A stretch of DNA of 7,264 bases from Bacteroides sp. (GTDB lineage Bacteria; Bacteroidota; Bacteroidia; Bacteroidales; Bacteroidaceae), in contig JAJPZL010000261.1 in NCBI GenBank assembly GCA_021204375.1, positions 1 to 7,264 on the forward strand, in the 5' to 3' direction. Position numbers and translations under genes: made by a program. The notes under the pieces were generated by a model, which was not told the origin of the DNA, searched no databases, and saw only the letters and a list, made by a program, of their open reading frames with translations. Of the stretch, positions 6,183 to 7,264 are shown in pieces. Each line of letters starts with the position of its first letter. Position 1 is the stretch's first letter.

Positions 6183-7264
6183 TTAATTATTAATTGTTGC
6201 CATTCTGCTATACATCTCTGCCATAGCTGCCTAGGTAAGTAACCATTTCTTTTCATCCTGCTGGTTCCCGCTCCAGTCACTACTGAAAAGCCCGTTCTCT
6301 GACCGTGCATTTTCCCAGATATAGTCCAGGCTCTCCTGGTAAGCATCCAGGTAGATCCGGTTATGATAGAGTCGGTATAATTCGGTAAAACCCCTCATCA
6401 TTACTGCAGTAAACCACGTATTTCCTTTTTTTATCAACCTGATCCGGTTCCCATCCGGATCGGTGAACTCCTGGAAAAAGTGTTGGTAACAGGCTTCAGC
6501 CAGTTCTTTGGCCTCTTCTAAGTAACGGGGATCGTTGGTTAATTCATACAGTAAAGGAGCCGCCTGTAACATTTGTTCGCTGTTATAGGCATATTTACTT
6601 TTTCCGATCCGGCCATCCAGCTTAATGTTATCGAAATAAAGTTTATCCTCCGGATCCTGCAGGTGTTTTTGGGTCCACTCATACAGCCCTTTTTCTTCAT
6701 CCAAATAGATACTGTCCCCGGTGGCTTTAAAGAGTTTCAGGGCATATACTGAACCCGGAGTGTTGGAACAGGTGTTCTTAGACTCTTTCCGCTGTTCGCA
6801 CCAGTAAATTCCTCCGTCCAGATGCTTGTCCGTACCACTCCGTATAAACTCCCAGAGTAAAGTTGCTTTTTTAGGTACTGCTCGTCATCGGTCAGGGTAT
6901 AAAGGTCTGCAAAATCAATCCCTATCCATACATTATCGTCGTAAAACCGGTCTGCCACCGGTTGAGATACAATGTAGGAACTGTAAGCTGCCGGGTACCT
7001 TGCCTCATCAAAATACTCCTCAAGCCCGGGTAATATCCGGATCTGTAAAAGCTCCAGGATGGCCGGATCTCCGGAGGTCTCATACATCGCTACTACCGCT
7101 GAGAAGGTTCCGGAATAAGGCCATAAATAGGAATAACGGTGTTTACCTGTATGTTGGTCCCCGGATGCGAGACAAGTCGCTGAATAAGTCGTATCACTCG
7201 GATAAGTCTCCCTCAGCAAAGGGGTATCAGCGGAACCATAATATTTATAAATAGAGTCCATGGT
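6183..7264 (-). pseudogene. GH76 endo-alpha-1,6-mannanase, frameshifted, 5' partial
   Basis: GH76 enzymes cleave alpha-1,6-mannan backbones with retention, using two adjacent aspartates. The gene runs off the right edge of the window, so signal peptide and true start are not visible. The first segment (7264 to about 6867) has the conserved SYLWPYSGTFSA and the catalytic pair in RFYDDNVWIGIDFADLY. After EQYLKK the frame breaks at a run of six A (6872-6867). One more A restores a continuous GH76 reading: KATLLWEFIRSGTD, then GGIYWCEQRKESKNTCSNTP, and on through YAYNSEQMLQAAPLLYELT. A second lesion is TAG at 6233-6231. The same frame continues 15 codons to TAA at 6185-6183 and gives AAMAEMYSRMA, a typical GH76 C-terminus, so CAG (Gln) to TAG is the likely change. 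Separately translated pieces would be 6737 to the right edge and 6231-6704. Two unlike lesions make one chance sequencing error insufficient. Confidence 0.9.

Noticed and set aside
2942..7264. Possible insertion sequence, attachment site or CRISPR repeats near the lesion cluster.
   Set aside because: No transposase frame, no terminal inverted repeats with target duplications and no regular repeat array were found.

Overview
The window looks like chromosomal DNA from a member of the order Bacteroidales. The grounds are protein style, Bacteroidetes-type promoters (TTG, a spacer of about 19-21 bp, then TAnnTTTG), start codons with A-rich leaders instead of Shine-Dalgarno sequences, a tRNA whose gene does not encode CCA, and a GH76-GH125 alpha-mannan gene pair of the kind found in Bacteroides polysaccharide-utilisation loci. 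I cannot name the genus.

Left third (1-2720), housekeeping and intact. An initiator tRNA-fMet gene on the minus strand has its own promoter and an 18-bp terminator hairpin. Diverging from it is a two-gene plus-strand operon, a TetR-family regulator and fabG (3-oxoacyl-ACP reductase), closed by a terminator. Next comes an RluA-family pseudouridine synthase, which ends at a bidirectional terminator.

Middle (2720-4500), the most interesting part. A 60-codon minus-strand gene encodes a small exported acidic peptide with two cysteines in its mature part. Upstream of it is an exact sigma-54 (-24/-12) promoter. About 125 bp upstream of the expected transcription start is a perfect 10-bp-arm palindrome with related half sites on either side, as expected for an enhancer. 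The next gene upstream encodes a sigma-54-activating response regulator (receiver, AAA+ and Fis-type HTH domains). I read this as a self-contained regulator, enhancer, sigma-54 promoter and secreted-peptide module. In this sequence the regulator carries an in-frame amber codon in its receiver domain. No histidine kinase gene is present in the window.

Right part (4500-7264), a minus-strand pair for alpha-1,6-mannan breakdown: GH76 endo-mannanase (5' end outside the window) followed by GH125 exo-alpha-1,6-mannosidase. GH76 has a 1-base frameshift in an A run and a premature amber codon. GH125 has lost a recognisable start codon (ATA where ATG is expected before the signal peptide). From about 4.2 to 6.9 kb there are therefore four independent lesions in three genes, while the genes to the left are clean. 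This suggests recent decay of the regulator and mannan block, or sequence error confined to it.
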